Source: Tangfeifania sp.
Lineage (GTDB): Bacteria; Bacteroidota; Bacteroidia; Bacteroidales; Prolixibacteraceae
Direction: 5' to 3'
Assembly (NCBI GenBank): GCA_018400515.1
Contig: JAGYMR010000052.1
Coordinates: forward strand, 1-13,469
DNA length: 13,469 nucleotides
Part shown: one piece after another, positions 1 to 7,327 of the stretch
Numbering within the stretch: position 1 is the stretch's first letter
How the letters are laid out: each line of letters starts with the position of its first letter
The notes under the pieces: model-generated
Seen by the model: the letters and a program-made list of their open reading frames with translations, nothing else
Databases searched by the model: none
Told to the model about the DNA's origin: nothing
Made by a program: the position numbers and the translations under genes

Positions 1-618
1 ATGGAAAACCTGATCAACATTTTTATAAAGTCCATTTTCATTGAGAACATGGTTTTTGCCTATTTCCTGGGCATGTGTTCTTACCTGGCTGTGTCGAAGA
101 CGGTAAAAACAGCCACCGGCCTCGGCATTGCGGTCATATTTGTCCTCGGGATCACCGTTCCGGTCGATTACCTGCTCGAGAACTACGTGCTGCAGGAGGG
201 CGCCCTGACCTGGATAAGCCCGGCTTTTGCCAATGTCGACCTCAGCTTCTTGTCCTTCATCATGTTCATTGCTGTGATCGCCTCCATGGTGCAGCTGGTG
301 GAGATGGTGGTCGAGAAATTCGCACCGGCGCTCTACAGCCAGCTGGGAATATTCCTTCCCCTCATTGCTGTTAACTGCGCCATTCTGGGAGGATCGCTTT
401 TCATGCAGCAGAAAGCCTTTCTGAATATCGGGGAGGCCACCACTTACGGACTTGGATCCGGTGTGGGCTGGTTCCTGGCCATTGTAGGCATTGCCGCCAT
501 CCGGGAAAAAATTCAGTATTCGAATGTGCCGGCTCCCCTGCGGGGACTGGGGATCACTTTTATTGTGACCGGTTTGATGGGCTTGGCATTCATGGGGTTC
601 ATGGGAATAAAATTGTAA
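1..618 (+). CDS. nqrE: Na+-translocating NADH:quinone reductase subunit E (NqrE)
   Basis: This is an integral membrane subunit of the Na+-NQR complex, which oxidises NADH, reduces quinone and pumps Na+ across the inner membrane. The protein has 205 residues, close to the usual size of about 200, and is almost entirely hydrophobic with about six membrane segments. Cys26 (in GMCSYLA) and Cys126 (in AVNCAILGG) sit where NqrE is known to supply two of the ligands of the iron centre shared with NqrD. The ATG at base 1 matches the family N-terminus (short polar start, then [16 protein letters not shown]), so the gene is complete. It lies 18 bp before nqrF on the same strand, the normal order in nqrABCDEF operons; nqrA-D should lie left of the window. 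NqrE is related to NqrD and to RnfA/RnfE, but the following NqrF makes the Nqr assignment firm. Confidence 0.96.
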   Translation: MENLINIFIKSIFIENMVFAYFLGMCSYLAVSKTVKTATGLGIAVIFVLGITVPVDYLLENYVLQEGALTWISPAFANVDLSFLSFIMFIAVIASMVQLVEMVVEKFAPALYSQLGIFLPLIAVNCAILGGSLFMQQKAFLNIGEATTYGLGSGVGWFLAIVGIAAIREKIQYSNVPAPLRGLGITFIVTGLMGLAFMGFMGIKL

Positions 619-636
619 AAATATAAAAACAGTTCA

Positions 637-1899
637 ATGCTATTGCTTTCAACACAAACAACCGTTGTTTTTATCAGCGTGGCGGTATTTCTGGGGGTTA
701 TTCTCCTGCTCGTTGCCATTTTGCTTTATGCCAAGAAAAAACTGACCCCCTCGGGGGAGGTAACCATCGACATCAATGACGGGGAACGGGAGATTGTCAC
801 CAAGCCCGGCGACACCCTGCTTTCCACGCTGAGCAATAATAAAATACTGCTTCCCTCTGCCTGTGGCGGGGGAGGGACCTGCGGCATGTGCCGCTGCCAG
901 ATCCTGGAGGGGGGCGGTTCCATCCTGCCCACCGAAACCGATTTTTTCACCCGGAAAGAGCAAAATGAGAACTGGCGGCTGGGCTGCCAGGTGAAAGTGA
1001 AGGAGGACCTGAAGATCAAAGTGCCCCAGGAGGTGCTGGGTGTGAAGAAATGGGAATGCGAAGTGGTCTCGAACCGGAATGTGGCCACCTTCATCAAGGA
1101 ATTTGTGGTGAAGCTTCCCGAAGGGGAGCACCTCGATTTCAGGTCGGGGGGATACATCCAGATCGACGTCCCGAAAGTAGAGGTCGATTTTAAAGAAATC
1201 AATGTGGATGAGGCGTTTCGCGACGAATGGGAGAAATTCGGGCTGTTCGACCTCAAAATGAAAAATACCGAGCCCACTTTCCGGGCTTACTCCATGGCCA
1301 ACCATCCCGCCGAGGGGAACATCATCATGCTGAACATCCGGATTGCCACGCCGCCGTGGGACCGCTCCATCAACGGGTTTAAAAAGGTGAACCCGGGGGT
1401 TTGCTCCTCCTACATCTTCTCCCGGAAACCCGGCGATAAGGTGACCATTTCCGGACCTTTCGGCGACTTTTTCCTCAAAGACAACGATAATGAAATGATG
1501 TTTATTGGCGGTGGTGCCGGAATGGCTCCCATGCGTTCCCACCTGTTCCATCTGTTCCATACCCTCCAGGAGCGGGATAAAAAGATCTCCTTCTGGTACG
1601 GCGCCCGCTCCAGGAAAGAGGTCTTTTATTACGATCAGTTCCGGGATATCGAGAAGAATTTTGATAATTTTGATTTCCACCTGGCTTTGTCAGAGCCGCT
1701 GCCGGAAGACAACTGGAAAGGCCCCACAGGGTTCATTCACCAGGTGATTTACGACCAGTACCTCAACAAACATGAAGAACCCGAAGAGATCGACTATTAC
1801 CTTTGCGGTCCGCCCATGATGAACGATGCCGTGCAGAAGATGCTTTATGATCTGGGGGTTCCGGAGGAGAATATTGCATTTGATGATTTTGGCAGTTAA
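637..1899 (+). CDS. nqrF: Na+-translocating NADH:quinone reductase subunit F (NqrF), NADH-oxidising flavoprotein
   Basis: NqrF is the electron entry subunit of Na+-NQR: it takes hydride from NADH to FAD and passes electrons to a 2Fe-2S centre and then to the membrane subunits. The 420 residues show, in order, an N-terminal membrane anchor (about 8-31), a plant-type ferredoxin domain (about 41-130) with cluster cysteines C76, C82, C85 and C117 (SACGGGGTCGMC ... LGC), an FAD-binding barrel with RAYSMAN at 216-222, and an NADH-binding domain with GGGAGMAPMRSH from 291 and CGPPMM at 390-395. Length and domain order match the family. The ATG at 637 is 18 bp after the nqrE stop and is preceded by an A-rich stretch rather than a Shine-Dalgarno. 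It is normally the last gene of the nqr operon, as here: the next gene is on the opposite strand. Confidence 0.97.
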   Translation: MLLLSTQTTVVFISVAVFLGVILLLVAILLYAKKKLTPSGEVTIDINDGEREIVTKPGDTLLSTLSNNKILLPSACGGGGTCGMCRCQILEGGGSILPTETDFFTRKEQNENWRLGCQVKVKEDLKIKVPQEVLGVKKWECEVVSNRNVATFIKEFVVKLPEGEHLDFRSGGYIQIDVPKVEVDFKEINVDEAFRDEWEKFGLFDLKMKNTEPTFRAYSMANHPAEGNIIMLNIRIATPPWDRSINGFKKVNPGVCSSYIFSRKPGDKVTISGPFGDFFLKDNDNEMMFIGGGAGMAPMRSHLFHLFHTLQERDKKISFWYGARSRKEVFYYDQFRDIEKNFDNFDFHLALSEPLPEDNWKGPTGFIHQVIYDQYLNKHEEPEEIDYYLCGPPMMNDAVQKMLYDLGVPEENIAFDDFGS

Positions 1900-1930
1900 A
1901 TATTACGCGTCTGTCCATAAAGCCCGCTGA

Positions 1931-2023
1931 CTGCGTTACGCTTGCCCTCAAAATGGTCATTTACGAATAGTAAACTTACGATAAGTAAACTTCACTTTCT
2001 CAGGCGGCGCAAGCCTTGCAGCC
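1931..2023. repeat. Imperfect inverted repeat in the nqrF / histidine kinase convergent gap
   Basis: The left arm CTGCGTTACGCTTGCC (1931-1946) pairs imperfectly with the right arm GCAAGCCTTGCAG (2009-2021): GCTTGC pairs with GCAAGC and CTGC with GCAG. The spacer contains the tandem 15-mer described separately. The element lies between two genes that converge, so it could end transcription in both directions, but neither side has a clear run of T, so a classical intrinsic terminator is not shown. It may instead be a dispersed intergenic repeat of the host genome. Confidence 0.4.
1961..1990. repeat. Tandem duplication of a 15-bp unit
   Basis: Two adjacent 15-mers, TTACGAATAGTAAAC (1961-1975) and TTACGATAAGTAAAC (1976-1990), match at 13 of 15 positions and differ only by an AT/TA swap. 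They sit between the arms of the imperfect inverted repeat in this gap. Function unknown. Confidence 0.7.
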
Positions 2024-2053
2024 CGGGGAGGTCCCGCGGAGGTTATTTTAGGT

Positions 2054-3214
2054 TTACAAAGGGAGGTTAAACCAGAAGAGAGTCCCCTTTCCCTCTTCGC
2101 TGCGGACATGAATTTTTCCTCCGTGCAGTTCAACAAATTCTTTGCAAAGGATAAGTCCAAGGCCGGTGCCTTTTTCGTTATAGGTGCCCCTGGTTATAAA
2201 GTCCTCCCCGATTTTGAACAATTTTTTCTGAAGGGTTTTATTCATGCCCACCCCATTGTCCCGGACCGAAATCTCAACGTCTTTTTTTGTTTTCCTGCCT
2301 TTCAATTCAACGGTTCCACCCGGTTTCGAAAACTTGATGGCATTGGAAACCAGGTTACGCATCACTGTTTTGAACATGTTGGGATCGGCTTTTATGATAA
2401 GGTGCGGACAATCCATTTTTATTTCAATGTTTTTCTCCCGTGCCTGCAGGATAAACAGGGGGATCAGTTTTTCGGCTATGTCGCACAAATCGATGCGGGC
2501 CGGCCGGAATTTTTTTCTGCCCGATTGCATCTGCGCCCATTCCAGCAGGTTGTTTAGCAAATCGGAATACTGTTCCGCTGCCTGACTCATGAGGGCACTC
2601 ATTTCCTGAACGCCTTTCAGATCCCCTTCGCTGCTTTTTTCCAGGATTAAGCTGCTCATACCGACGATTCCGTTCAGCGGCGACTTCAGATCGTGGGCGA
2701 TGATGGAAAAAAACTTGTCTTTAGCGGCATTGAGTTCGATCAGCTGTTCCTCTTTTTTCAGCAGTTTTTTTTCCGCCTTTTTCCTTTTCGTAATGTCCTC
2801 AACAATGGCCAGCATGACATGTTTCTTTCGGAATATTATGGGTGTGAGGATAATTTCTGCAGGGTATAAACCCCCTTCCTTTTTTACGAAATGGTCCGAA
2901 TGAAGTGTTTTGTATTGCCCGGGTTTTATCGTTTCATAGTCTTTTTTAAACCCTTGTCTTACCATTTCAAATGTACTTTTATCAATATCTGTTACATGCA
3001 TTGCCAACAGTTCCTTTTTGGAGTAACCCGTTTGTTTTTCGGCATATTTATTTGCCCAAACAAATTTCTGGTTTTTATCGATGGCAAAAACGGCGAAGGG
3101 GAGACTCCGGAGGATGATCAGAAACGATTTTTCGGTTTCTTTGTGCGCCTCCAAAGCCTGCTCAAAGTTGGTAGGAGGGCTTTTTAGCTCTGAGTGGTTT
3201 GTCTTTTTTTTCAT
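2054..3214 (-). CDS. PAS-domain sensor histidine kinase, cytosolic, orphan
   Basis: This is a two-component sensor kinase of 386 residues with no membrane segment or signal peptide, so it should sense an intracellular cue. A PAS domain spans about 28-140 (VFAIDKNQKFVWANKYAEKQTGYS, ending in the PAC-type VEDITKRKKAE) and is joined by a short charged coiled coil (about 144-166) to the HisKA dimerisation domain. The phospho-acceptor is H174 in FFSIIAHDLKSPLNGI. The ATP-binding domain shows an N box NLVSNAIKFS (287-296), a G1 box DNGVGM (319-324) and a G2 box GTGLGL (349-354). All catalytic boxes are intact. There is no response regulator in the window: nqrF converges from the left and the next gene to the right is divergent, so the partner is encoded elsewhere. 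The PAS ligand cannot be predicted from the sequence. The ATG at 3214 starts a lysine-rich, soluble N-terminus. Confidence 0.93.
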   Translation of the reverse strand: MKKKTNHSELKSPPTNFEQALEAHKETEKSFLIILRSLPFAVFAIDKNQKFVWANKYAEKQTGYSKKELLAMHVTDIDKSTFEMVRQGFKKDYETIKPGQYKTLHSDHFVKKEGGLYPAEIILTPIIFRKKHVMLAIVEDITKRKKAEKKLLKKEEQLIELNAAKDKFFSIIAHDLKSPLNGIVGMSSLILEKSSEGDLKGVQEMSALMSQAAEQYSDLLNNLLEWAQMQSGRKKFRPARIDLCDIAEKLIPLFILQAREKNIEIKMDCPHLIIKADPNMFKTVMRNLVSNAIKFSKPGGTVELKGRKTKKDVEISVRDNGVGMNKTLQKKLFKIGEDFITRGTYNEKGTGLGLILCKEFVELHGGKIHVRSEEGKGTLFWFNLPL

Positions 3215-3230
3215 TCACGAAAAAGTTGCA

Positions 3231-3260
3231 CAAAAATGAAACGAAAATGATTTTACCAAA
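3231..3260 (-). promoter_or_regulatory. Possible Bacteroidetes-type promoter of the histidine kinase
   Basis: Read on the minus strand, CATTTTTG (3238-3231) resembles the -7 element TAnnTTTG with one mismatch, and a TTTG (3260-3257) lies 18 bp upstream, slightly short of the usual 19-21. The -7 copy ends 16 bp before the ATG. The region is AT-rich, so a chance match is possible. Confidence 0.25.
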
Positions 3261-3297
3261 ACCATGCTTGTGAAATCATTGGTTTCATGTGGTTGAA

Positions 3298-3313
3298 ATT
3301 AAAAATTTTTAAT
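3298..3313. repeat. Perfect 16-bp AT palindrome
   Basis: ATTAAAAATTTTTAAT is self-complementary over all 16 bases. It lies about 84 bp upstream of the kinase ATG in AT-rich DNA. It could be an operator or simply reflect the base composition. Confidence 0.35.
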
Positions 3314-3522
3314 GGCAACACATCGAATTCCCATGAAATGGATAATCACGCTCCTGTGCGTATGAAATTTATTCATGGTCGTTTCATTTTTTTTCAAAAA
3401 ATTCCCGATTTATTGAAAATCCCATTTAATATAAAAAAATCTTTTGTTAAAAAAAATGATATGTCAAGGAATTTTTTGTTAAGAACCAATCTTTTTTCCC
3501 GGTCTGTCTTTCCCATTTCATC

Positions 3523-3567
3523 GGTCCGGACCCCCCTGGTCCCTGGTCCGTATTTGCAATCCGGACC
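3523..3567 (+). repeat. 45-bp palindromic intergenic element, copy 1
   Basis: It starts with GGTCCGGA, contains CCCTGGTCCG (3541-3550) and ends in a palindrome over 3545-3567. The arms GGTCCG and CGGACC form 6 pairs, then one mismatch, then ATT/AAT, with a TGC loop. Copies 2 and 3 at 6157 and 7328 have the same length, order and orientation: 37 of 45 bases match copy 2 and 32 of 45 match copy 3. No run of T follows, so it is not a standard terminator. REP-like short palindromic elements are common in Bacteroidetes intergenic DNA, and this looks like one such family. Confidence 0.75.
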
Positions 3568-3584
3568 GACCGGAACGTCCGGTC
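3568..3584. repeat. Perfect hairpin next to element copy 1
   Basis: GACCGGA (3568-3574), loop ACG, TCCGGTC (3578-3584): a perfect 7-bp stem with a 3-nt loop directly abutting copy 1. No T-tract follows. The two other 45-bp copies do not carry this extra hairpin. Confidence 0.6.
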
Positions 3585-3730
3585 GCTTCCCTTCGTAAGG
3601 GCTGAAATTGGACACAAATCAGTTTTTATCAAAGCGAAGCCAAAAATATTCCGGAAGGGTATCGTTTCATTACGCCAGTGGATGTTGTGTATGCCTTTCG
3701 TTGAATTGCTGGTCGTTGAAGGTTAGGGAA

Positions 3731-3802
3731 CGGATTCCAAATCCGCTCCGGCAGGTTTGCAAATCCGCTTCTGCAGGGAATCCATTCCCGCAGGACGGGA
3801 AT
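3731..3802 (+). repeat. Cluster of overlapping palindromes related to the 45-bp element family
   Basis: Four structures lie in tandem. CGGATT/AATCCG pair across a CCA loop (3731-3745). GGTTTGCAAATCC (3754-3766) has the same TTGCAA core as the 45-bp elements. CTGC-A-GGGAAT pairs with ATTCCC-GCAG (3771-3793), giving ten pairs with one bulged A and a CC loop. ATTCCCG pairs with CGGGAAT across a 5-nt loop (3784-3802). The last two share ATTCCCG and so exclude each other as RNA hairpins. The cluster lies about 125 bp before the transporter start, upstream of its likely promoter, so it may be extragenic repeat debris rather than leader RNA. Confidence 0.6.
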
Positions 3803-3870
3803 AAATACCGTCTGGATGTGCTGTTTTTTTGGGATCGTTTGCTTAAATTTGGGGAGGAAAAATAAGATTT

Positions 3871-3903
3871 TTTGCTCGCTTTCAGAGTCGATTGATTTAT
3901 TTG
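3871..3903 (+). promoter_or_regulatory. Likely Bacteroidetes-type promoter of the cation-chloride cotransporter
   Basis: A -33 TTTG (3871-3874) is followed after 21 bp by TTTATTTG (3896-3903), which matches the -7 consensus TAnnTTTG except at the second base. This would give a leader of roughly 15-20 nt before the ATG at 3927. Spacing fits the Bacteroidetes rule of 19-21 bp; the mismatch keeps confidence moderate. Confidence 0.4.
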
Positions 3904-3926
3904 CAAACGATTAACAGATACGTTCA

Positions 3927-6146
3927 ATGAATGATCAGCCGAAGAAATTTGGAACAGCCCCTGTGTTTTTTACTGCCATCTCCACTATACTCGGGGCCAT
4001 TTTATTTTTGCGATTCGGGTTTGCCGTGGGCACCCTGGGATTCTGGGGGGTGATCATCCTTATTTTGGTTGGCCATCTGGTAACCATTCCCACCGCCCTG
4101 GCGTTGTCCGAGATTGCCACCAACAAGCGGGTGGAGGGGGGAGGTGAATACTTCATCATATCCCGGTCGTTCGGGTTGAATATCGGCGCCACCATAGGCA
4201 TTGCTTTGTATCTGTCACAGGCCATCAGTGTGGCGTTTTATGTAATCGCCTTCACAGAAGCATTTGAATTTGCCTTCAATGCCTTTTCGCGGAATTTCGG
4301 TTTTGAGCTGCCCCGGCAGGTAATCAGTCTGCCCGTCATGGCCGGACTGGCAGTACTGATCATCAGAAAAGGTGCCAATTTGGGGGTCAAGGCCCTTTAC
4401 ATTGTAGTTGCCCTGCTTTTTATATCCCTTGTTCTTTTTTTTGCTGGAAGCACGGAGCATGCCGGGGAGACTTTGTTTAATCTTAGGAGCGCTGAGTTGC
4501 GGAATCCGCAGGATTTTTTCATTGTCTTTGCGATCGTTTTTCCCGCTTTTACCGGGATGACCGCCGGAGTCGGGTTATCAGGAGATCTGAAGAAGCCCTC
4601 GAAAGCCATTCCGCTGGGGACGACCATGGCCACCCTCACGGGGATGGTCGTTTACTTTTTTGTTGTATACAAGCTTGCGAAGTCGGCCCCGGTTCAGGAC
4701 CTGCTCGACGAGCAGCTGATCATGGCCCGGATTGCCATTGGCGGGGTTTTTGTGATCCCGCTGGGATTGGCTGCCAGCACCATCTCCTCCGCGCTTGGCT
4801 CAGTCATGGTGGCCCCCCGCACCCTGCAGGCCCTGGCCCTCGACAAGGCATTTCCCTCGAAGCGGTTTAATCACTGGCTGGGGCATGCACGGCAAAAAGA
4901 CAATGAACCGGTGAACGCATCGCTGGTGACCTCCCTCATTGCTTTTGTCTTTGTTGCCCTTGGAAATGTGAACATGGTGGCTTCCATTATCTCCATGTTC
5001 TTCATGGTTACCTACGGTTCGCTTTGCCTCATCTCTTTCCTGAACCATTTCGGGTCCTCGCCCTCTTACCGCCCCTCCTTCCGGTCCCGTTGGTACATCT
5101 CCCTTGCCGGTTTTCTGGTGGCTGTCTGGGTAATGTTCAAGATCAGCACCGCCTATACGCTATTGGCATTTTTGCTGATCACCCTCATTTACCTGTATGT
5201 GGATCATTACCATAAATCGCGGAAAGGGTTCGCCTCCATTTTTGCCAATGCCCTGTTCCAGCTGAACCGCAATTTGCAGGTAATGCTGCAGAAAAAACAA
5301 GGAAAAAAGGAGGAGAAGGAGTGGCGTCCCAGCGCGATATGCATCTCTAAAAACACCTTTAAGCGCGACAAAGCTTTCCGCCTGTTGAACTGGATCTCCT
5401 ACAAATACGGGTTTGGCACCTATCTGCACCATATTCCGGGATATTACTCCACTGCCACGGCCAGACAGGCCCGGGAGGAACAAAAACGGCTGATCGACCA
5501 CTGGCAGGACATCGGGAACCATGTTTATACCGATACCCTGATCTCGCCCTCCAATACCTCCGCCATCGCCCAGGCTATACAGATCCCCGGGATTACCGGC
5601 ATGGAGAATAACCTGGTGATTTTTGAATACGACAAGGAAAATCCGGTGGACCTGCCCGAGATCGTGGATAATTTTTCACTGGTCAACTCGGGCGATTTTG
5701 ACATTGCCATCCTGGCCGGCAGTCAGCGCGATATCCAGCACAAAAACGGGATCCATGTGTGGATCAACTCGTTCGATACGGAAAATGCCAACCTGATGAT
5801 CTTGTTGAGCTTTATTATTTCCAGGCATCCCGACTGGAAAAAGGGGGTGATCCGGATCTTTAACATCTGCCGGGAAGAAGATCTGGAAAAAACCCATGCC
5901 GCCATGAAAGAGCTGATCCTTGCCGGGCGGTTGCCCATCACGGCCAAAAATGTAAAACTGATCGTCCAGAATCCCGATGTTTCCACCCGGACCATTATCA
6001 GTAAAAACTCGGTGGATGCGGGGCTTACAATGATAGGTCTGCGCGAGGAGCGGCTGAAAAAGGAGAAGGAAAAACTATTTGATGGTTATGACCGGTTGGG
6101 AACGGTGCTGTTTGTGCATTCGAAAAACCAAAAAGATATTGTTTGA
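3927..6146 (+). CDS. Cation-chloride cotransporter (SLC12-like, APC superfamily)
   Basis: A 739-residue membrane transporter of the CCC family, whose animal members couple Na+ and/or K+ movement to Cl-. The first ~430 residues form about 12 membrane helices. TM1 has the broken-helix segment FFTAISTILGAILFLRFG (14-31), with the ILGAILFLR core typical of CCC proteins. The family signature FPAFTGMTAGVGLSGD (205-220) followed by LKKPSKAIPLGT is nearly the eukaryotic FPAVTGIMAG.NMSGDL.DPSKSIP motif. SSALGSVMVAPRTLQALA (287-304) matches another conserved CCC segment. Residues ~465-739 form a soluble cytosolic C-terminal domain, as in known CCC structures, without membrane segments. The ion specificity cannot be told from sequence. 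The ATG at 3927 fits the short polar N-terminus. corA follows 86 bp downstream on the same strand, making an ion-transport pair. General amino acid permease is the alternative annotation but is less likely given the CCC motifs. Confidence 0.88.
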   Translation: MNDQPKKFGTAPVFFTAISTILGAILFLRFGFAVGTLGFWGVIILILVGHLVTIPTALALSEIATNKRVEGGGEYFIISRSFGLNIGATIGIALYLSQAISVAFYVIAFTEAFEFAFNAFSRNFGFELPRQVISLPVMAGLAVLIIRKGANLGVKALYIVVALLFISLVLFFAGSTEHAGETLFNLRSAELRNPQDFFIVFAIVFPAFTGMTAGVGLSGDLKKPSKAIPLGTTMATLTGMVVYFFVVYKLAKSAPVQDLLDEQLIMARIAIGGVFVIPLGLAASTISSALGSVMVAPRTLQALALDKAFPSKRFNHWLGHARQKDNEPVNASLVTSLIAFVFVALGNVNMVASIISMFFMVTYGSLCLISFLNHFGSSPSYRPSFRSRWYISLAGFLVAVWVMFKISTAYTLLAFLLITLIYLYVDHYHKSRKGFASIFANALFQLNRNLQVMLQKKQGKKEEKEWRPSAICISKNTFKRDKAFRLLNWISYKYGFGTYLHHIPGYYSTATARQAREEQKRLIDHWQDIGNHVYTDTLISPSNTSAIAQAIQIPGITGMENNLVIFEYDKENPVDLPEIVDNFSLVNSGDFDIAILAGSQRDIQHKNGIHVWINSFDTENANLMILLSFIISRHPDWKKGVIRIFNICREEDLEKTHAAMKELILAGRLPITAKNVKLIVQNPDVSTRTIISKNSVDAGLTMIGLREERLKKEKEKLFDGYDRLGTVLFVHSKNQKDIV

Positions 6147-6156
6147 TTTGTGTGCT

Positions 6157-6201
6157 GGTCCGGATACCCCTTGTTGCTGATCCGGATTTGCAATGCGGAC
6201 C
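6157..6201 (+). repeat. 45-bp palindromic intergenic element, copy 2
   Basis: Starts with GGTCCGGA and ends in GCGGACC, with ATTTGCAAT (6186-6194) at the palindrome centre. Its palindrome spans 6179-6201 with two mismatched pairs. It matches copy 1 at 37 of 45 positions without gaps. It fills most of the 86-bp gap between the cotransporter stop and corA and begins 10 bp after the stop codon, so it is present in any read-through transcript. Confidence 0.75.
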
Positions 6202-6232
6202 TTACAACCTACCGGCAAAAAAAAGAAAAAAA

Positions 6233-7297
6233 ATGGCACGTTTTTTACTTAACAGAAGAAAATCGCACGGCGCGATTCCCGGTTCCCTGATTTTTCTCGG
6301 GGAAGCGAAGATGGAAAAGCCGGAGATCCATCTGATGCTTTACGATCAGGAATCCCTGACGGAAAAGCAGATTGAACGGCCTTCCGAAATTCCCCGGAAA
6401 ATTCCGGAAGGCACGGTTTTATGGATCAATGTTTACGGACTTCATGACACGGAAATGATTGCAGCCATCGGGGAAAGGTTTTCCATTCCGCCCCTGGAGC
6501 TGGAGGATATTCTGAACACCGACCAGCGTCCGAAGATCATTGAGAACCCCGGCAATCTGACCATTTTTCTGAAATTCCTGGAATTCCGGGAAGAAACGGT
6601 CCATGTGGCCGGCGAACAGCTTTCGGTGGTGGTGGGCGAAAATTACGTCGTCACTTTTCAGGAGCGGAAAAGACAACATTTTGAACCCGTGCGGAAAAGG
6701 CTCCGGGACAGCCGGGGCCGGATCCGGAAACGGGGAGCCGACTATCTGGCGTATGCCCTGATCGATACCATCGTTGACGGGTACCTCCAGACCATTGAAA
6801 ATTTGGGGGCTAAGATGGAAGCGATGGAGGAGGAGGTGCTGCATCAGACCCAAAGGGAGACCCTTGAAAAAATTTACCGGCTGAAAACCAATGTGGGCTT
6901 TGTGCTCAAATCGATCCGGCCTTTGAAGGAGATGATGCTGTTTTTGAACCGGACCGACCTGGAGGTGGTCCATAAAAAAACAAGTGCCTATCTCAAAGAC
7001 CTGAACGATCTCTCCACCCAGGCCCTGGAAGCCGTGGAATTTTATTACAACATGGCCCAGGACTACCTTAACATTTACCATACCAACGTGAGCAACCGGA
7101 CCAATGATGTGATGAAGGTGCTGACCATTTTTGCCTCCATTTTTATTCCGCTGACTTTTATTGCCGGGATTTATGGCACCAACTTCGACTACCTTCCCGA
7201 ACTGCACTACAAGTACAGTTATTTCATTATGCTGGGCGGTATGGCGCTTATGGCCGGGGGAATGCTGGTCTACTTCAAACGGAAAGGGTGGTTGTAG
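6233..7297 (+). CDS. corA: CorA-family Mg2+/Co2+ transport protein with variant GTN motif
   Basis: CorA forms a pentameric inner-membrane channel for Mg2+ and Co2+. This protein has 354 residues, the family length. It has an N-terminal cytosolic alpha/beta domain, a long helical stalk (about 180-290, rich in charged residues), and two C-terminal membrane helices ending in the basic tail YFKRKGWL. The first membrane helix carries IFASIFIPLTFIAGIYG. The hallmark YGMNF is here YGTNF (G315-T316-N317, codons ggc acc aac at 7175-7183), followed by the expected acidic loop with PELHYKY. The start at 6233 (MARFLLNRRK, then PGSLIFLGEAK) agrees with the N-terminus usual in Bacteroidetes CorA. The frame is open further left to 6143, but that extension runs through a repeat element and is not coding. 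ATG at 6311 is a less likely alternative start. It probably shares a transcript with the upstream cotransporter. Confidence 0.93.
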   Translation: MARFLLNRRKSHGAIPGSLIFLGEAKMEKPEIHLMLYDQESLTEKQIERPSEIPRKIPEGTVLWINVYGLHDTEMIAAIGERFSIPPLELEDILNTDQRPKIIENPGNLTIFLKFLEFREETVHVAGEQLSVVVGENYVVTFQERKRQHFEPVRKRLRDSRGRIRKRGADYLAYALIDTIVDGYLQTIENLGAKMEAMEEEVLHQTQRETLEKIYRLKTNVGFVLKSIRPLKEMMLFLNRTDLEVVHKKTSAYLKDLNDLSTQALEAVEFYYNMAQDYLNIYHTNVSNRTNDVMKVLTIFASIFIPLTFIAGIYGTNFDYLPELHYKYSYFIMLGGMALMAGGMLVYFKRKGWL

Positions 7298-7327
7298 CAT
7301 GATCGTTAAGGAGCGGATGGCCCCGTT

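Larger units (their letters stand above)
3215..3926. other. 712-bp non-coding region between divergent kinase and transporter genes
   Basis: I see no credible gene here; the short open frames lack family resemblance and codon structure. The left part (about 3230-3480) is AT-rich. It holds a perfect 16-bp palindrome ATTAAAAATTTTTAAT (3298-3313), an inverted pair TGAAA/TTTCA (3271-3287) and an ATGAA/TTCAT pair (3362-3376). The middle (3523-3584) carries copy one of the 45-bp dispersed element and a hairpin. The segment 3731-3802 is a cluster of overlapping palindromes. The last 60 bp contain the likely promoter of the transporter. Both flanking genes are read outward, so both promoters should lie here. 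Confidence 0.75.

Noticed and set aside
649..1680. 343-residue open frame on the minus strand opposite nqrF
   Set aside because: It lies wholly inside nqrF, which has full family motifs; its His/Pro/Gly-rich translation is the usual antisense shadow.
3608..3927. Two short open frames of about 85 codons on opposite strands in the kinase-transporter gap
   Set aside because: They run through a cluster of palindromes, overlap each other and show no recognisable protein.
6143..6232. Upstream extension of corA starting with TTG at 6143
   Set aside because: It overlaps the cotransporter stop and reads through repeat copy 2; the family N-terminus begins at 6233.
6419..7300. 293-residue open frame on the minus strand
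   Set aside because: Antisense to corA, His/Gln/Gly-rich, no family resemblance.
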